Shown: piece after piece, positions 14,606 through 16,567 of the stretch
How the letters are laid out: every line of letters starts with the position of its first letter
Numbering within the stretch: the first letter of the stretch is position 1
Assembly (NCBI GenBank): GCA_026991005.1
Contig: JALXCH010000380.1
Location: 1 to 16,567 of the forward strand
Direction of reading: 5' to 3'
DNA length: 16,567 nucleotides
From: Calditrichia bacterium
GTDB taxonomy: Bacteria; Calditrichota; Calditrichia; RBG-13-44-9
The notes under the pieces: generated by a model
Told to the model about the DNA's origin: nothing
The model's input: the letters and a program-made list of their open reading frames with translations, nothing else
Database searches by the model: none
Program-made: the position numbers and the translations under genes

Positions 14606-16312
14606 ATGAACAAAACAGCATACCACCGAATTCTAATTTTTCCCCTCGTTATTGCGTTATTTATTCTCATCATTTACCAGATGCAAAAAAATGTGGAGCG
14701 AGCCGCTCTGAATACTGAATATCAGTATTCAGTCATTCAACCAAATTTGGAGAAAGAGAAAAATTACGATGTGCTTTATTACAAAATCCGTTTAAATGTC
14801 GAGGTCGATTCCTCATTACAGAAGGGGTTGTTGCAGGGAGCCGTTCAAATCCTGTTTAAAATTGAGGAATTTGGCACAGATAAAATTTTGTTGAATTTAA
14901 GTGGAATTTTTCAGGTCGATTCGGTAAAAGGTGCCAGTTCCTTCCGGCACGAAAAGAATCACCTCAAAATTCATTTGCCCGGTAAGCTGGAAACAGGGAA
15001 GATTCACTCGGTTACAGTATATTATCACGGATGGCCCCGAACGTATCATAAATGGATTTACGGCTGGAAATTAGCGGTGCATTCGGGAGAGGATGGAAAA
15101 AATTCTCCCTGGATAAACACTATAAATCCACCATATGGTGCCGAAACCTGGTTCCCTTGTAAAGACGATCCGGCGGATAAAGCAGATTCGGTTCGAATCG
15201 AGGTGGAAATTCCGGACACGTTGCTTGCGGTTTGTAATGGAGTTAAAGTAAAGGAACAGAAGAAACCCGATAACCGCAAGCTGGTTATCTGGAAAGAAAG
15301 CTATCCCATTTCCCCTTATTTAATTGCTGTTAACATTGGAAAATTTTCTGTTTTTCGCAGGATGTATTACCCTCGAAATGGGCAACCTTTCCCGGTTTAC
15401 ATCTATTCCTGGCCAGAAGATTCAGCCAACATTCCGCTTATCTATAGCAACCTGTTCGATATGTTAAATTATTATACTCGTGTCCTTGGTGCCTATCCCT
15501 TTGAAAAAGAAAAATATGCCATGGTAATTCATTCGGGAAGCGGTGGGATGGAAAACCAGACCATTTCCAGCGTTGATCAATTCTCTCCTTACAAAAAGGA
15601 ATTATACGCCCATGAATTGGTACATCAATGGCTGGGTGATAAGATAACCAACCGCTCGTTTCATGAATCTGCCATAAACGAAGGTCTGGCCACATTTTTC
15701 ACCGGGCTATATTTACGGGCTTCTCAGGGAGAATCGGCATTTACCGACTTCTTGAAGAAAAATACCTATCTTAAACCGGGTTCGATCTGGGTGGAGAAAG
15801 ATTACATTCCGGATTCTGTTTACCATCCCGGGCGGGTGTATAAAAAAGGAGCCTGGTTCTTTTATATGTTGTACAATATTCTGGGAGAAAAAACATTTCT
15901 ACAGACTATCCAATCCTGTTTGAATAAATGCGAATATGGAAACGTAAGTTTTGAAGATTTAGAAAAAGAGTTTCAAAAATTTACCCAACTAAATTTAAAC
16001 CGTTTTTTTCACCAATGGATTTATTGTTCCTCCATTCCACACATTCTGGGAAAGGTTGTTGTTAACCAGAATGGAGACCGTGGCTATAACTACTTTCTGG
16101 AAATTCGTCAAAAGCAAAAAGGAGAGGCGTTTGTCCTCCCGTTACAGATATCATTTAAAAATACACATCGAGATACTCTACTTGCTTTTGAAATTTTCAA
16201 GAAAAAGCATCATTTTGAATTTTCCTTACCATTCAAAGCGCAAGAAATGGTTATTGATCCCCAACAAAAACTGCTGATTACCTGGGAGGTTAAAATTAAA
16301 TCCGATGGTTAA
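14606..16312 (+). CDS. Membrane-anchored short M1-family zinc metallopeptidase
   Basis: Predicted aminopeptidase-type enzyme held in the membrane with its catalytic part outside the cytoplasm. The start is ATG 14606, preceded by AGGTGA at 14595-14600; an in-frame TTG at 14573 is less likely. The 568 residues open with a transmembrane segment (about 9-24), then the M1 N-terminal beta domain (about 50-245). The catalytic domain contains GGMEN at 313-317 (E316, exopeptidase N-terminus recognition), the zinc motif HELVH at 336-340, and the third ligand E359 exactly 18 residues later in 'NEGLATFF'. Y412 ('VYKKGAWFFY') is at the expected transition-state position. All catalytic residues seem present. 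The protein is shorter than classical M1 enzymes (roughly 850), lacking the large helical C-terminal domain; a short beta-rich end remains. It has its own transcription start, given the terminator upstream. Confidence 0.92.
   Translation: MNKTAYHRILIFPLVIALFILIIYQMQKNVERAALNTEYQYSVIQPNLEKEKNYDVLYYKIRLNVEVDSSLQKGLLQGAVQILFKIEEFGTDKILLNLSGIFQVDSVKGASSFRHEKNHLKIHLPGKLETGKIHSVTVYYHGWPRTYHKWIYGWKLAVHSGEDGKNSPWINTINPPYGAETWFPCKDDPADKADSVRIEVEIPDTLLAVCNGVKVKEQKKPDNRKLVIWKESYPISPYLIAVNIGKFSVFRRMYYPRNGQPFPVYIYSWPEDSANIPLIYSNLFDMLNYYTRVLGAYPFEKEKYAMVIHSGSGGMENQTISSVDQFSPYKKELYAHELVHQWLGDKITNRSFHESAINEGLATFFTGLYLRASQGESAFTDFLKKNTYLKPGSIWVEKDYIPDSVYHPGRVYKKGAWFFYMLYNILGEKTFLQTIQSCLNKCEYGNVSFEDLEKEFQKFTQLNLNRFFHQWIYCSSIPHILGKVVVNQNGDRGYNYFLEIRQKQKGEAFVLPLQISFKNTHRDTLLAFEIFKKKHHFEFSLPFKAQEMVIDPQQKLLITWEVKIKSDG
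14708..14732. repeat. 11-bp perfect inverted repeat within the M1 peptidase coding start
   Basis: CTGAATACTGA (14708-14718) is followed by ATA and then its exact reverse complement TCAGTATTCAG (14722-14732). The left arm plus centre also reads as two direct copies of CTGAATA. It encodes residues about 35-42, just after the membrane anchor. Confidence 0.9.
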
Positions 16313-16504
16313 CCTTTACAGCGAGGTAAAAATTTTTGAAAATATTTAAATCTAAAGAAATTATTTTTTCATACGAAAATGAAATTAGCAAAGGGATTTG
16401 TGTAAAACTTTGGATTGGGTATGAACACAGGGAATGGCAGAAGCAACCGAAACATCACTTCAAAGAATACATTCAAAACGATTTGTTAAATCAGGAGGGT
16501 AATC

Positions 16505-16567
16505 ATGGAATTAAATGTTGAACAACAAAATGGTTTGTTAAATGTAACTGTGATTGGTGCGGTAGAT
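16505..16567 (+). CDS. STAS-domain protein, anti-sigma-factor antagonist type (3' end outside window)
   Basis: Only the first 21 residues are visible: 'MELNVEQQNGLLNVTVIGAV' followed by D. This matches the opening of SpoIIAA/RsbV-like STAS proteins, in which an N-terminal strand, a short turn and a 'V..V.I.G.LD' strand lead to the domain core. Such proteins bind anti-sigma kinases and are controlled by serine phosphorylation; the phosphorylation site lies beyond the window. The start is strongly supported by AGGAGGG at 16493-16499, five bases before the ATG. The 192 bp between it and the M1 peptidase gene hold no clear terminator or gene. With so little sequence the assignment relies on a short pattern. 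Confidence 0.6.
   Translation, partial: MELNVEQQNGLLNVTVIGAVD

Noticed and set aside
16336..16521. 61-codon + strand frame starting with TTG before the STAS gene
   Set aside because: A GAGG lies about nine bases upstream, but the frame overlaps the well-supported STAS start by 17 bp in another frame and shows no family pattern.

Overview
The window holds about 16.6 kb of a Gram-negative bacterial chromosome. Evidence for a Gram-negative envelope is a PorV/UPF0164-type outer-membrane barrel with a signal peptide, a LapA-LapB pair (lipopolysaccharide control) and a secreted SPOR-domain protein. The PorV-type barrel, a possible Bacteroidetes-style promoter and the overall protein style point to the FCB group, perhaps a Calditrichota-like lineage. 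That placement is inference; there is no rRNA or marker gene to fix it. Nothing looks like a phage, insertion sequence, plasmid or CRISPR locus, and no tRNA or rRNA gene was seen.

Region 1 (1-5970, all + strand) is a tightly packed six-gene run: uridine kinase (5' end cut by the window), thymidine kinase, a concentrative nucleoside transporter, a long-form signal peptide peptidase (SppA), a CDP-alcohol phosphatidyltransferase (PgsA type) and a purine nucleoside phosphorylase. Gaps are 50 bp or less, and two junctions are 4-bp ATGA overlaps. Four of the six genes form a nucleoside import and salvage pathway: uptake, phosphorylation of pyrimidine nucleosides, phosphorolysis of purine nucleosides. 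The two membrane genes sit in the middle.

Region 2 (6048-6524, - strand) is a lone receiver domain ending in a predicted membrane anchor. It faces region 1 and is divergent from region 3 across a 448-bp AT-rich gap.

Region 3 (6973-12639, + strand) is a second six-gene run with gaps of 15 bp or less: lapA, lapB, a secreted SPOR protein, a Crp/Fnr-type regulator, a soluble PAS-type histidine kinase with a degenerate receiver at its N-terminus, and a divergent member of the MqnA/MqnD fold. The last two overlap by 4 bp. This looks like an envelope-homeostasis block joined to a signalling block. The kinase plus MqnA-like pair is the most unusual association in the window.

Region 4 (12640-16567, + strand) starts with a 470-bp leader. 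It continues with the PorV-type barrel carrying a C-terminal FN3-like domain, a strong intrinsic terminator, a membrane-anchored short M1 metallopeptidase with an 11-bp perfect hairpin early in its coding sequence, and the first 21 codons of a STAS-domain anti-sigma-factor antagonist.
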